Positions 8,651 to 18,457 of a stretch of DNA of 64,000 nucleotides are shown here, piece after piece (the stretch's first letter is position 1; each line of letters starts with the position of its first letter). Source of the stretch: Roseibium suaedae (lineage in GTDB: Bacteria > Pseudomonadota > Alphaproteobacteria > Rhizobiales > Stappiaceae); assembly GCF_900142725.1 (NCBI RefSeq), contig NZ_FRBW01000002.1, positions 1,206,710 to 1,270,709 of the forward strand, read 5' to 3'. Below the pieces are notes generated by a model. The model searched no databases. It was not told where the DNA came from and was given only the letters and a program-made list of their open reading frames with translations. The translations under genes and the position numbers were made by a program.

Positions 8651-9931
8651 ATGGAAGTCTGGGTTCTCTTCGGAACTTTCGTGTTCCTTCTTCTGATCGG
8701 CACGCCCGTGGCCTTCTGCCTCGGCGCGTCGTCTCTTGCCACCGTCGTCTATCTCGGGCTTCCGCCCGTCGTGGTCTTTCAGCGCCTGAACTCGGGCGTG
8801 TCCGTCTTCGCCCTGATGGCGATTCCCTTCTTCATCTTTGCCGGTGAACTGATGGTGCGCGGCGACATCGCCCGCCGCCTGGTGGCTCTTGCTGGGGCCT
8901 TGGTCGGGCACATGCGCGGCGGCCTGGGACAGGTGAACATCACCGCGTCCCTGATGTTCGGCGGCATTTCCGGATCTGCAGCAGCTGACGCGACCGCCAT
9001 CGGCGGCCTGATGATCCCGCAGATGAAGGAAAAGGGCTATGACGTCTCCTATGGCGTCAACGTCACTGTTGTGTCCTCGATCATCGCCCTGATGATCCCG
9101 CCCTCGCACAACATGATCATCTATTCCATTTCCGCTGGCGGACGCCTGTCCATCGCGGATCTCTTCACCGCGGGCATCATTCCGGGCATCATCCTGGCGA
9201 TTTCGCTGATGGTTGCAGCCTGGCTGGTGGCGAAGAAGCGCAATTACCCGACGGAAATTTTCCCCGGCTGGGGCGCTCTGGGCAATCTCTTCATCAACGC
9301 GATTCCGGGCATCCTGCTGATCGCGATCATCTTCGGCGGCGTGCGGTCGGGCATTTTCACCGCTTCGGAAAGCTCCTGCATCGCGGCGGTCTACGCGCTT
9401 GGCGTCACGACCCTTGCCTATCGCACCATGAACTGGCGTGACTTCCTGGAAGCAACGAAGGCAGCGGTGCGCACCACGGCAATGGTTCTGCTGGTCATCG
9501 GCTGTGCAGCGTCCTTCGGCTGGCTTCTGGCCTTCCTGCGCATTCCGGCCGAGCTGGTCAACTTCATGCGCGAAGTCTCCTCCAACCCGATCGTGATCCT
9601 GCTGCTGATCAACCTGGTGCTCTTGATCCTGGGTACATTCATGGATATGTCCCCCCTGATCGTGATCACCACGCCCATCTTCCTGCCAGTGGCGACTGCC
9701 TTCGGGATCGACCCGATCCATTTCGGCGTCATTCTGGTTCTCAATCTCGGCATCGGCCTTTGCACCCCACCTGTCGGCACGGTGCTTTTCGTCGGCTGTG
9801 CCGTTGGCCGGATTTCAGTCTGGGAAGCCATCCGGACCATCTGGCCCTTCTACGCCGCAGCCTTTGCGACACTCATGCTGGTGACCTACATACCGTTCCT
9901 GTCGCTCTGGCTTCCATCCATGTTCCACTAA
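8651..9931 (+). CDS. TRAP transporter large permease (DctM family)
   Basis: Inner-membrane permease of 426 residues that carries substrate in symport with sodium ions. The ATG at 8651 has GGAGGAA directly upstream within the end of dctQ. Family hallmarks are the N-terminal LLIGTPVAFCLG, AIPFFIFAGELMVRG, the FGGISGSAAADATAIGG segment, MIPPSHNMIIYSI, and near the end LGIGLCTPPVGTVLFVG. About 11-12 hydrophobic helices cover its length, as expected. With dctP and dctQ it forms a complete TRAP system inside the uronate operon. Confidence 0.94.
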   Translation: MEVWVLFGTFVFLLLIGTPVAFCLGASSLATVVYLGLPPVVVFQRLNSGVSVFALMAIPFFIFAGELMVRGDIARRLVALAGALVGHMRGGLGQVNITASLMFGGISGSAAADATAIGGLMIPQMKEKGYDVSYGVNVTVVSSIIALMIPPSHNMIIYSISAGGRLSIADLFTAGIIPGIILAISLMVAAWLVAKKRNYPTEIFPGWGALGNLFINAIPGILLIAIIFGGVRSGIFTASESSCIAAVYALGVTTLAYRTMNWRDFLEATKAAVRTTAMVLLVIGCAASFGWLLAFLRIPAELVNFMREVSSNPIVILLLINLVLLILGTFMDMSPLIVITTPIFLPVATAFGIDPIHFGVILVLNLGIGLCTPPVGTVLFVGCAVGRISVWEAIRTIWPFYAAAFATLMLVTYIPFLSLWLPSMFH

Positions 9932-9941
9932 GGAGACCCAG

Positions 9942-10259
9942 ATGCTGGTCAAGACCTTTCCAGAAGTACCCGCGGATCCTGGCGTCAAACGCCAGGTTCT
10001 GTCCGACAGCCCGGAGCTGATGGTCGTTGCATTCCGCTTCCAGGAAGAAGGCGCGCAGGGCAAGCTGCACAACCATCCGCATGTCCAGTCCACCTATGTC
10101 GAGTCCGGCCGCTTCGTCTTTACCGTCGACGGCGAAGAGCTGCAGGTCGGCCCCGGCGACAGCTTCGTGATCCCTTCGATGGCGATCCATGGCTGCACCT
10201 GCCTGGAACCGGGCACCCTGATCGACACATTCACGCCCCGGCGTGATGATTTTCTCTAA
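9942..10259 (+). CDS. kdgF: KdgF-type cupin, unsaturated uronate linearising enzyme
   Basis: Small single-domain cupin of 105 residues. KdgF proteins convert 4,5-unsaturated uronates, released from pectin or alginate by lyases, to the open-chain 5-keto-4-deoxyuronate. The metal-binding residues are visible as HNHPHVQSTYV (His43, His45, Gln49) and IHGC (His83). The C-terminus ends in the family pattern GTLIDTFTPRRDDFL. The operon position immediately before kduI, which uses the product, supports the role. AAGGAG precedes the ATG. Generic cupins of this size exist, so the call rests on motif plus context. Confidence 0.82.
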   Translation: MLVKTFPEVPADPGVKRQVLSDSPELMVVAFRFQEEGAQGKLHNHPHVQSTYVESGRFVFTVDGEELQVGPGDSFVIPSMAIHGCTCLEPGTLIDTFTPRRDDFL

Positions 10260-10296
10260 CCATTAACGTCCCTCCTCCCAAGCAAAGGACTTAGTT

Positions 10297-11121
10297 ATGC
10301 TTACAGTCGAAACCCGCCACGCCATCGATCCGGCGACTGCAAAGACGCTCGACACCGACGGCCTGCGCGCGCATTTCCATGTTGGCGGCCTGTTTGCCGA
10401 CGGTGAAATCCGGCTGACCTATACCCATTACGACCGCATGATCGTCGGTGGCGCCGTGCCGGCCGGCAAGGACCTGGTCCTGGACGAAGTCAAGGAATGC
10501 GGCACCAAGAGCATTCTCGACCGCCGCGAAATGGCCGTCGTCAACATCGGTGCAGCCGGTTCCGTTTCCGCCGGTGGCGAAACCTACCCGATGAACCGCG
10601 GCGACGTGCTCTACATTCCGCTGGGCGCTGGCGCCGTGACCTTCTCCGGCGAAGGCCGCTTCTACATCACCTCCGCACCGGCTCATAAGGCTCTTCCGGC
10701 CAAGCTGATCCGCATCGAAGACGCCAAGAGCTTCCGCACCGGGTCTGCAGAGACCGCCAACGACCGCACCATCTACCAGTTCGTCCATCCGGAAGTGATG
10801 GAATCCTGCCAGCTGGTCGTCGGCTACACCCAGTTCCACGGCGGCTCCGTCTGGAACACCATGCCGGCCCACCTGCATGACCGCCGCATGGAAGCCTATT
10901 GCTACTTCGACATGGACGCGAATTCCCGCGTGTTCCACTTCATGGGCCGTCCGGACGAGACCCGTCACCTGGTCATGAAAAACGAAGAAGTCGTCGTGTC
11001 CCCGCCGTGGTCCATCCACTGTGGCGCAGGCACCGGCAGCTACACCTTCATCTGGGCAATGGCTGGCGACAACGTCGACTACAAGGACGTTGAAATGGTT
11101 GCCATGGAGGACCTGCGGTGA
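10297..11121 (+). CDS. kduI: 5-dehydro-4-deoxy-D-glucuronate isomerase
   Basis: Zinc cupin-like isomerase of 274 residues that converts 5-keto-4-deoxyuronate (DKI) to 2,5-diketo-3-deoxygluconate (DKII). The zinc ligands are in MPAHLHDRRMEAYCYF (two His and a Glu) and in PPWSIHCGAGTGSYTFIWAMAGDN (His). The N-terminal YTHYDRMIVGGAVP is also typical. Length matches the family. Its TGA overlaps the GTG start of kduD, so the two are translationally coupled. AAAGGAC lies eight bases before the ATG. Confidence 0.95.
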   Translation: MLTVETRHAIDPATAKTLDTDGLRAHFHVGGLFADGEIRLTYTHYDRMIVGGAVPAGKDLVLDEVKECGTKSILDRREMAVVNIGAAGSVSAGGETYPMNRGDVLYIPLGAGAVTFSGEGRFYITSAPAHKALPAKLIRIEDAKSFRTGSAETANDRTIYQFVHPEVMESCQLVVGYTQFHGGSVWNTMPAHLHDRRMEAYCYFDMDANSRVFHFMGRPDETRHLVMKNEEVVVSPPWSIHCGAGTGSYTFIWAMAGDNVDYKDVEMVAMEDLR

Positions 11122-11846
11122 ACCCTTTCTCCCTGGAAGGTAAGCGCGCCCTGGTCACCGGTGCCAACACCGGCATTGGCCAGGCCATCGCCATCGCCAT
11201 GGGAGCGGCCGGTGCAGAGGTTCTCTGCGCCGCCCGCCGCGACTGTGACGAAACCCTCGCCCAGATCAAGAACGGCAAGGCCATCAGCCTCGACTTCTCC
11301 GATCCGATGGCGGCCCGCGACGTTTTCAACGACGAGCATGTCGACATTCTGGTCAACAACGCCGGCATCATCCGCCGTGCGGATGCGGTCGACTTTTCCG
11401 AAGCAGACTGGGACGACGTCATGGACGTCAACCTGAAGGCCCTGTTCTTCACCTGCCAGGCCTTCGGCAAGGCTGTGCTCGCCCGTGGCGGCAATGGCGC
11501 AGTGGTCAACATCGCGTCGCTGCTGTCCTTCCAGGGCGGCATCCGCGTACCGTCCTACACCGCCTCCAAGCATGGCGTTGCAGGTCTCACCAAGCTGCTT
11601 GCGAACGAGTGGGCGGCAAAGGGCATCAATGTGAATGCCATTGCTCCGGGCTACATCACGACCAACAACACGGAAGCCCTTCGCAACGATCCGGATCGCA
11701 ACAAGGCGATCCTCGACCGCATTCCGGCAGGCCGCTGGGGTGAGGCAAGCGATATTGGCGAAGCGGCAGTGTTCCTGTCGTCTCCGGCTGCCCGGTACAT
11801 CCACGGGGCAATTCTGAATGTTGATGGAGGCTGGCTTGCCCGCTGA
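11118..11846 (+). CDS. kduD: 2-deoxy-D-gluconate 3-dehydrogenase / DKII reductase
   Basis: Classical short-chain dehydrogenase of 242 residues that reduces DKII to 2-keto-3-deoxygluconate. The cofactor motif is TGANTGIG near residues 14-21, the NNAG motif lies in ILVNNAGIIRR, and the catalytic pair is in YTASKHG. The sequence FSLEGKRALVTGANTGIG is characteristic of KduD. The start is GTG at 11118, overlapping the kduI stop as GTGA. Its 3' end overlaps the next gene by 29 bases. Together with kdgF, kduI and kdgK it completes the conversion of unsaturated uronate to KDPG. Confidence 0.93.
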   Translation: MNPFSLEGKRALVTGANTGIGQAIAIAMGAAGAEVLCAARRDCDETLAQIKNGKAISLDFSDPMAARDVFNDEHVDILVNNAGIIRRADAVDFSEADWDDVMDVNLKALFFTCQAFGKAVLARGGNGAVVNIASLLSFQGGIRVPSYTASKHGVAGLTKLLANEWAAKGINVNAIAPGYITTNNTEALRNDPDRNKAILDRIPAGRWGEASDIGEAAVFLSSPAARYIHGAILNVDGGWLAR

Positions 11847-13281
11847 TCTTCCCAATCTGACCCGCAAGAAGGGCCCTGCCCCCAAGGCAGGCATCGTCCA
11901 TCTGGGTCTGGGCGCGTTCTTCCGCGCTCATGGTGCGGTCTACATCGAAGAAGCCATGGAGAAGTCTGGTGGCGACTGGGGCATTGTCGGTGTCAGCCTG
12001 CAGAGCCCGACCATGCGCGACCAGCTTGCTCCCCAGGAATTCGTCTACACGGCCCAGGAACTGGGTCCGAAGGGCGAGACCCTGCGCCAGGTTGAGATCA
12101 TCACCGGCGTCCTTGTCGCCCGTGAAGATCCGGAAGCCGTTCTGGCGACCATGGCGAGCGAGAACATCCGCATCGTCAGCCTGACCGTGACGGAAAAGGG
12201 CTATTGCCATGACCCGGCAACCGGACGCCTGAACCGCCAGCACCCGGACATCCTCAAGGATCTGGACTACGAGCTGCCGGTTTCCGCCCCTGGCTTTCTG
12301 GTTCGCGCGTTGCAACGCCGGAAGGCCGCAGGCCTGCCGCCGTTCACCGTTCTGACTTGCGACAACCTCCCGGAAAACGGCCGTCTTGTGAAAGGCATCG
12401 TCCTGGAACTCGCAGGCCTGATCGACCCGGACCTTGCAAGCTGGATCGAGGCCGATGGCCGCTTCCCGGCAACCATGGTCGACCGGATCGTTCCGGCCAC
12501 CAAGCCGGAAGACATCGAAGCCCTTGCTGCCAAGACCGGCTTCAAAGATGCCGCTCCGGTCCTGCACGAGCCTTTCCGCCAGTGGGTTGTCGAAGACGAA
12601 TTCGTCGAAGCCTATGGCAAGGATGCCCGTCCGGATCTCGGTGCTGTCGGTGTCCAGATGGTCGCCAACGTGACCGCCTATGAGCACATGAAGCTCCGGA
12701 TGCTGAACGGCACCCACTCGTCCCTCGCCTATCTCGGCTATCTGGCTGGCTACGAGACCATTTCGGAAACCGTGGCGGACCCGATCCTGGCCGATTTCGT
12801 GAAGGCCTTGTGGCGCCGCGAGATCATTCCATCCTTCACTCCGCCGGAAGGCGTGGATCTGGCCGCCTATGCGGACGCCCTGTTCGAGCGTTACGCGAAC
12901 CCGTCGATCCGGCACCGGACCTGGCAGATTGCCATGGACGGCAGCCAGAAGCTGCCCCAGCGCATCCTCGGCACCGTCCGGGACAATCTGGCGGCCGGCC
13001 GTCAGTGCCCGGGCCTTGGAACGGCGATTGCAGCCTGGATGATCTACGTCGGTGGCGTTGACCTGAAGGGCAACCCGATCGACGTCCGCGATCCGCTGGC
13101 TGCCAAGCTGAAGGACCTGTCCGACGCCGCTCAGACGCCGGGCGAAAAGGTTGCTGCGCTTCTGTCCGTCGACCAGATCTTCGATGCCAAGCTGGCCTCT
13201 CAGATCCGTCTCGACCTCGAGGCCTCCTACATCCTTCTGAAGGCCGATGGCGTGCAGAAGGTTCTCACAGACCTGGGCTGA
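11818..13281 (+). CDS. Hexuronate (fructuronate/tagaturonate) reductase, mannitol dehydrogenase family
   Basis: Polyol-dehydrogenase family NAD(P)-dependent reductase of 487 residues. It should reduce D-fructuronate to D-mannonate or, given the neighbouring altronate dehydratase, D-tagaturonate to D-altronate. The N-terminal IVHLGLGAFFRAH is the UxuB/mannitol dehydrogenase cofactor motif. Catalytic-domain signatures include TVTEKGYCHD, LTCDNLPENG, DRIVPAT and KLRMLNGTHSSLAYLG. The start at 11818 lies 29 bases inside kduD; an in-frame ATG at 11824 is equally possible. No mannonate dehydratase (uxuA) is in the window, leaving the true substrate open. Confidence 0.87.
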   Translation: MLMEAGLPADLPNLTRKKGPAPKAGIVHLGLGAFFRAHGAVYIEEAMEKSGGDWGIVGVSLQSPTMRDQLAPQEFVYTAQELGPKGETLRQVEIITGVLVAREDPEAVLATMASENIRIVSLTVTEKGYCHDPATGRLNRQHPDILKDLDYELPVSAPGFLVRALQRRKAAGLPPFTVLTCDNLPENGRLVKGIVLELAGLIDPDLASWIEADGRFPATMVDRIVPATKPEDIEALAAKTGFKDAAPVLHEPFRQWVVEDEFVEAYGKDARPDLGAVGVQMVANVTAYEHMKLRMLNGTHSSLAYLGYLAGYETISETVADPILADFVKALWRREIIPSFTPPEGVDLAAYADALFERYANPSIRHRTWQIAMDGSQKLPQRILGTVRDNLAAGRQCPGLGTAIAAWMIYVGGVDLKGNPIDVRDPLAAKLKDLSDAAQTPGEKVAALLSVDQIFDAKLASQIRLDLEASYILLKADGVQKVLTDLG

Positions 13282-13290
13282 TCCAAGGCA

Positions 13291-13318
13291 GGCGCGGACC
13301 GGACATTCCGACCGCGCC
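13291..13318 (+). repeat. Hairpin between the reductase gene and uxaA
   Basis: GGCGCGG (13291-13297) pairs with CCGCGCC (13312-13318). There is no U run. It lies in the 157-base gap between two operon genes and could set a lower level of uxaA or mark an mRNA end. The remaining bases of the gap show nothing else clear. Confidence 0.4.
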
Positions 13319-13438
13319 GTCCAGGGTTGATGCCCGAGCAACACAAACATGCCGGGGACGGCCTATCCGCCCTCGGCATTCGCAGAGCCGCCAGTCGATG
13401 GCGCAGCTTGCTGCACAGTCTCATTTCAGGAACGCCGC

Positions 13439-14968
13439 ATGAGCACCCAGAAGCCAATTGTCCTGCATCCTTCGGACACAGTAGCCATCCTGACCTCCCG
13501 CGCCGCCAAGGGCGACGACCCGCTCGGCCTTGGCACACCGCTGGAAGGACCAGTGTCCGCCGGTCACAAGCTGGCCCGCTCAGCCCATGCAGCAGGCGAC
13601 TGGATCTACAAATTTGGGCAAATCATCGGAACGGCCACGCAGCCGATTGCTCCGGGCGAACATGTCCACACCCACAATTGCGCCTTCTCCTCTCACGATG
13701 AAGCCTATGAAATCGGCGCTGATCTCGATCAGGCTCGGGCCGCCATCCCCTCGCCTTCCGAGCGGACCTTCATGGGCTACCGCCGCGACAATGGCCAGAT
13801 CGGCACCCGCAACTACATTGCACTTTGTGCGACGGTGAACTGTTCGGCAACGGTCGTCCGAAGAGCGGCATTCGAACTGGAATCGTCCGGCGCGCTCGAT
13901 GCCTATCCGAATGTGGACGGCATCGTCGCCTTCGCCCATGGCACAGGCTGCGGCATGGACAGCGAAGGCGCAGGTTTCAAGATCCTGCAACGTGTCCTTT
14001 GGGGCCACGCCACTCACCCGAACGTGGGTGCCACGGTTTTTGTCGGCCTTGGCTGCGAAGTCATGCAGGTGGCCCGGATGAAGTCCCAGTTCGGCGGCAC
14101 CCTTGCCGACCGGTTCCACGGACTGACCATTCAGGAAACCGGCGGAACCCGCGCGACGATCGAACAGGTGAAGGCCAAGGTTCTGGAGCTGCTGCCGGAG
14201 GTCAACCGGATCGAGCGCTCTCCCTGCCCCGCGTCCAGCCTCAAGGTTGCCCTGCAATGCGGCGGCTCGGACGGCTTCTCCGGCATCACCGCCAACCCCG
14301 CTCTCGGCGTTGCCTCGGATCTGCTCGTCGGTCTTGGTGGCACGGCCATCCTGTCCGAGACACCGGAGATCTATGGCGCGGAGCAGCTTCTCCTGCGCCG
14401 GGCTGCCAATGATGCCGTTGCCCAGAAGCTGATCAGCCAGATCCACTGGTGGGAACGCTATACGGAAATGAACGGCGGCAGCATGGACAACAATCCAAGC
14501 CCCGGAAACAAGGCAGGCGGCCTGACCACGATCCTAGAGAAGTCCCTTGGCGCAGCTGCAAAGGGCGGCTCGACACCTCTGACAGCTGTCTATGACTACG
14601 CCGAGCCCGTCACGGACGCCGGCTTCGTTTTCATGGACACGCCCGGCTATGATCCGGTTTCAGCCACCGGACAGATTGCAGGCGGTGCACAAATCGTTGT
14701 CTTCACCACCGGCCGCGGTTCGGCCTTCGGCTCCAAGCCCGCTCCCACCATCAAGCTGGCAACCAATGAAGCCCTGTTCAATTCCATGCCCGAAGACATG
14801 GACCTGAACTGCGGTGACATTCTTTCCGGCAAGATCTCCATTGCCGAGAAAGGGGCAGAAATCCTGGACATGATCCTTGAGATCGCCTCCGGCAAACAGA
14901 GCAAATCCGAAGCGCTGGGACTGGGCGACAACGAATTCGTGCCCTGGCAAGTGGGCGCGGTCATGTAA
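13439..14968 (+). CDS. uxaA: Altronate dehydratase (UxaA family)
   Basis: Iron-dependent dehydratase of 509 residues converting D-altronate to 2-keto-3-deoxygluconate. The ATG at 13439 has AGGA nine bases upstream and is followed by a conserved N-terminus; the frame is open 90 bases further back without conserved sequence. The SAF domain occupies about residues 1-90 and ends in GEHVHTHNC. The main domain shows FMGYRRDNGQIGTRNYIAL, ATVNCSATVV, HGTGCGMDSEG, GLGCEVMQ, QCGGSDGFSG and ETPEIYGAEQLL, all UxaA/D-galactarate dehydratase hallmarks with conserved cysteines. It is the last gene of the uronate operon, closed by the stem-loop at 15003. Confidence 0.94.
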   Translation: MSTQKPIVLHPSDTVAILTSRAAKGDDPLGLGTPLEGPVSAGHKLARSAHAAGDWIYKFGQIIGTATQPIAPGEHVHTHNCAFSSHDEAYEIGADLDQARAAIPSPSERTFMGYRRDNGQIGTRNYIALCATVNCSATVVRRAAFELESSGALDAYPNVDGIVAFAHGTGCGMDSEGAGFKILQRVLWGHATHPNVGATVFVGLGCEVMQVARMKSQFGGTLADRFHGLTIQETGGTRATIEQVKAKVLELLPEVNRIERSPCPASSLKVALQCGGSDGFSGITANPALGVASDLLVGLGGTAILSETPEIYGAEQLLLRRAANDAVAQKLISQIHWWERYTEMNGGSMDNNPSPGNKAGGLTTILEKSLGAAAKGGSTPLTAVYDYAEPVTDAGFVFMDTPGYDPVSATGQIAGGAQIVVFTTGRGSAFGSKPAPTIKLATNEALFNSMPEDMDLNCGDILSGKISIAEKGAEILDMILEIASGKQSKSEALGLGDNEFVPWQVGAVM

Positions 14969-15002
14969 CCTGGCGTTCAGCCGCGCCTGTTTGACACAAG
15001 CA

Positions 15003-15040
15003 GAGTGCTTTCCCCTCAAGAATTCATGAGGAAAGCACTC
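15003..15040 (+). terminator. Terminator stem-loop after uxaA
   Basis: GAGTGCTTTCC (15003-15013) and GGAAAGCACTC (15030-15040) are perfect 11-bp arms, with further CCTCA/TGAGG pairing inside. The downstream sequence is pyrimidine-rich and reaches a T5 run at 15053-15057. It closes the uronate operon and separates it from the FhuF-like gene. Confidence 0.65.
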
Positions 15041-15153
15041 GACATTTCTTGCCTTTTTCGCCGATAGGTTGGATAAGGTCCGCGCAATCGCGCTGGACCG
15101 GTCCTTCTGCCGGGTGTCACTGGCGCAAGGCTGAACCGCAGGACGCAACTTAT

Positions 15154-15939
15154 ATGGCCGCTCCCGAACATCGCCCGGGCGAATTGGTGGATCTCACCGA
15201 TTTCGCCGGATCGCTGTTCCACGGCCCGGCCGCGCATCTGGCGAGCCGGTTCGAGGCTGCTCCTGCCATTCAGGGCGACATCAGCTGTATCCGGATGCTG
15301 GACCCGAAGGGTCTGACCGACATTCTGGAAACCTACCGCGCGGGCAAACTCCCGACGAGCGACCGCAGGGCTATCGCGTCCTTCTGGTCCCAATGGTATT
15401 TCGGCTTCATGATCCCGCCGCTGCTCATGCTCAGCCACGCGGCCGGAACCCGTATTCCCGCCAATCCGGGACGGCTCACCTTCCGCCACGATGGCAAGGG
15501 ACAGCCTTTCAGCTTCAAGCTTATCCAGCCATCGGCGACCGCATCGGAACCGGACGACAGCCCCTTCGATCTGATGCATGAGCTGGTCGACAATCACCTT
15601 GCGCCACTGGTGTTTTCCCTTGCTGCCCGTTCCGGCGCCTCGGCCAAGGTGTTCTGGATGAATGCGGCGGTCGCCATCGACTATACTTGCGACGTGCTGC
15701 TGGATGGCAAGGCCCCGGCCTTCAAGGCAGTAACGCAAGCGCCTACACGCCCGGACGGCGGACGGAACCCGCTCTTCGGCCCCTACCGTCCTTCCGGATC
15801 GGAACTGACGAGAACGCGCCGCGTCTGCTGCTTGCGCTATCTGCTCGAAGGCGTCGACCGTTGCCCTGATTGCTCGCTCATGCCCGCATCCGGCAAAACC
15901 GAACGGCCCGTCGTTCCGGGCGCAGGCCGCACGGACTGA
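15154..15939 (+). CDS. Siderophore-iron reductase, FhuF-like [2Fe-2S] protein
   Basis: Predicted ferric-siderophore reductase. The C-terminus carries the FhuF cluster motif: Cys-Cys, ten residues, Cys, two residues, Cys, within RRVCCLRYLLEGVDRCPDC. The segment FHGPAAHLASRF and the helix-rich middle (SFWSQWYFGFMIPP) also fit. From the ATG at 15154 it has 261 residues, the size of E. coli FhuF (262). The frame is open upstream to a TTG at 15049, inside the terminator region, so the ATG is preferred. No siderophore receptor or transporter adjoins it, and I see no convincing Fur box. Confidence 0.8.
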   Translation: MAAPEHRPGELVDLTDFAGSLFHGPAAHLASRFEAAPAIQGDISCIRMLDPKGLTDILETYRAGKLPTSDRRAIASFWSQWYFGFMIPPLLMLSHAAGTRIPANPGRLTFRHDGKGQPFSFKLIQPSATASEPDDSPFDLMHELVDNHLAPLVFSLAARSGASAKVFWMNAAVAIDYTCDVLLDGKAPAFKAVTQAPTRPDGGRNPLFGPYRPSGSELTRTRRVCCLRYLLEGVDRCPDCSLMPASGKTERPVVPGAGRTD

Positions 15940-15948
15940 CAGGAGTGA

Positions 15949-15972
15949 TCTGGCGGAGCCCCCCCCGCCAGA
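15949..15972. terminator. Stem-loop between convergent fhuF-like gene and fumC
   Basis: TCTGGCGG (15949-15956) pairs with CCGCCAGA (15965-15972) around a C-rich loop in the 47-base gap between converging genes. It lacks a T run on either side, so termination is plausible but not strong. Confidence 0.45.
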
Positions 15973-15986
15973 CTTCCAGGACCTTC

Positions 15987-17369
<1,383 letters not shown>

Positions 17370-17473
17370 GGAGGCCTCCTTCTTCGCCACATTCTAATGT
17401 AGGGAGAGAAGACAGCCAGACAATCTGAAGTTCAGCCCGATTTGCAGGGAGCCAGCTCCGGACCCGGCCTTGT

Positions 17474-18145
17474 TCAGATCTGCGGCAACCGGAAGTCTTC
17501 AAAAATCGAAGCGAGAGTCTTGTGAGCGGCTTGTCGATGGTAGCGGGCAGCTTCACTGGCGGCCTCAACATTCCTGGAAAGGATGGCTGACAAAAGCTCC
17601 CGGTGGGCCTCGACGCTGTCGTCCGGCACTTTCATGAGACGCAAGAGAACAAGGCGGCCCCGGCGAACCTGGTTGATGAGGCTTTCAAGATAGCCCGCGA
17701 GACGGGAGTTTCCCGAAATCCGGGCAAGCGTCAGGTGAAACAGATCATCCGCGTCCACCCAGGCTTCCAGATCGCCCGTGGCAGCAGCCTCTTCCATGTC
17801 GTCGAGAATGGCTTCCAGTCTCTCAATATGGGCCGGGTCCATCGGGCGGCTTGCCAGACGGCCGACAGCAGCTGGCTCCAGCAGAAGCAGCAGCTCATAG
17901 ATATCGGCAAAATCGCGGGGCGACAGACCGAGAATGCGAGCGCCCCTTCGCGGGATCAGCTCGACCAGTCCATCCGCTTCAAGGCGGATCAGGGCTTCAC
18001 GAACAGGCGTCCGGCTCATTCCCAGCCGGTCCGCAATGTCCGGTTCCGGCGCCTGGAAACCCGGAGGCAGCTGACTGCTCAGGATCTCTTCCTTGAGACG
18101 ATCATAGGCACTGTCGACGCGGGTGATCTTGTTTCTGGAGTCCAT
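17474..18145 (-). CDS. GntR-family (FadR/FCD) transcriptional regulator
   Basis: Regulator of 223 residues from the ATG at 18145; the upstream open residues are not conserved in type. The winged-helix head includes APEPDIADRLGMSRTPVREALIRLEADGLVEL, split across residues about 30-65. It is followed by a helical FCD domain with LLLLEPAAVGRLASRP and DDLFHLTLARISGNSRL. It is encoded upstream of fumC and faces the proXWV terminator. Its upstream region holds an inverted pair of a motif also found before proX, so proXWV is a possible target (inference). The ligand is unknown. Confidence 0.87.
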   Translation of the reverse strand: MDSRNKITRVDSAYDRLKEEILSSQLPPGFQAPEPDIADRLGMSRTPVREALIRLEADGLVELIPRRGARILGLSPRDFADIYELLLLLEPAAVGRLASRPMDPAHIERLEAILDDMEEAAATGDLEAWVDADDLFHLTLARISGNSRLAGYLESLINQVRRGRLVLLRLMKVPDDSVEAHRELLSAILSRNVEAASEAARYHRQAAHKTLASIFEDFRLPQI

Positions 18146-18166
18146 AAGACGCGCAAACCTTGGGTA

Positions 18167-18219
18167 AATAACTGTCACACGGAAACGGCGGCAGGCGTCG
18201 AAACACCTGTCAGTTATTC
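18167..18219. promoter_or_regulatory. Inverted pair of CAGTTATT words upstream of the GntR gene
   Basis: AATAACTGTCA at 18167-18177 faces TGTCAGTTATTC at 18208-18219, 21-74 bases upstream of the regulator start. The same 12-mer occurs exactly at 21623-21634 upstream of proX. Possible operator half-sites; the role is inferred. Confidence 0.4.
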
Positions 18220-18457
18220 CGATGCAAAATATTGCCTTCACCCAACTGTTCTGCCGGGAAATTGGTTAGCGAGTGTTAAGAATATAGTTTCAATTTTACT
18301 TATCCCGCTAATAGTCGGGACTATGTGGAAAATGATGCATACATTCAAAGATATGAAAAAATACAGATCAGCCAGAAACTGCGGACCATTAAAACAAATA
18401 ACTTAAAACTTTATCTAAATACAGAAAACCAGCTTCAGGACTGCTTCTGCGAGAAAC
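18220..18457. other. AT-rich intergenic stretch
   Basis: The roughly 240 bases between the CAGTTATT motif and the proV terminator are clearly more AT-rich than the surroundings. A 66-codon open frame at 18325-18525 runs through it but has no ribosome site, no recognisable sequence, and ends inside the terminator. I see no gene here. Confidence 0.5.

Noticed and set aside
11656..13350. 564-codon open frame on the minus strand
   Set aside because: It is antisense to the hexuronate reductase gene and gives a composition-biased product with no motif or ribosome site.
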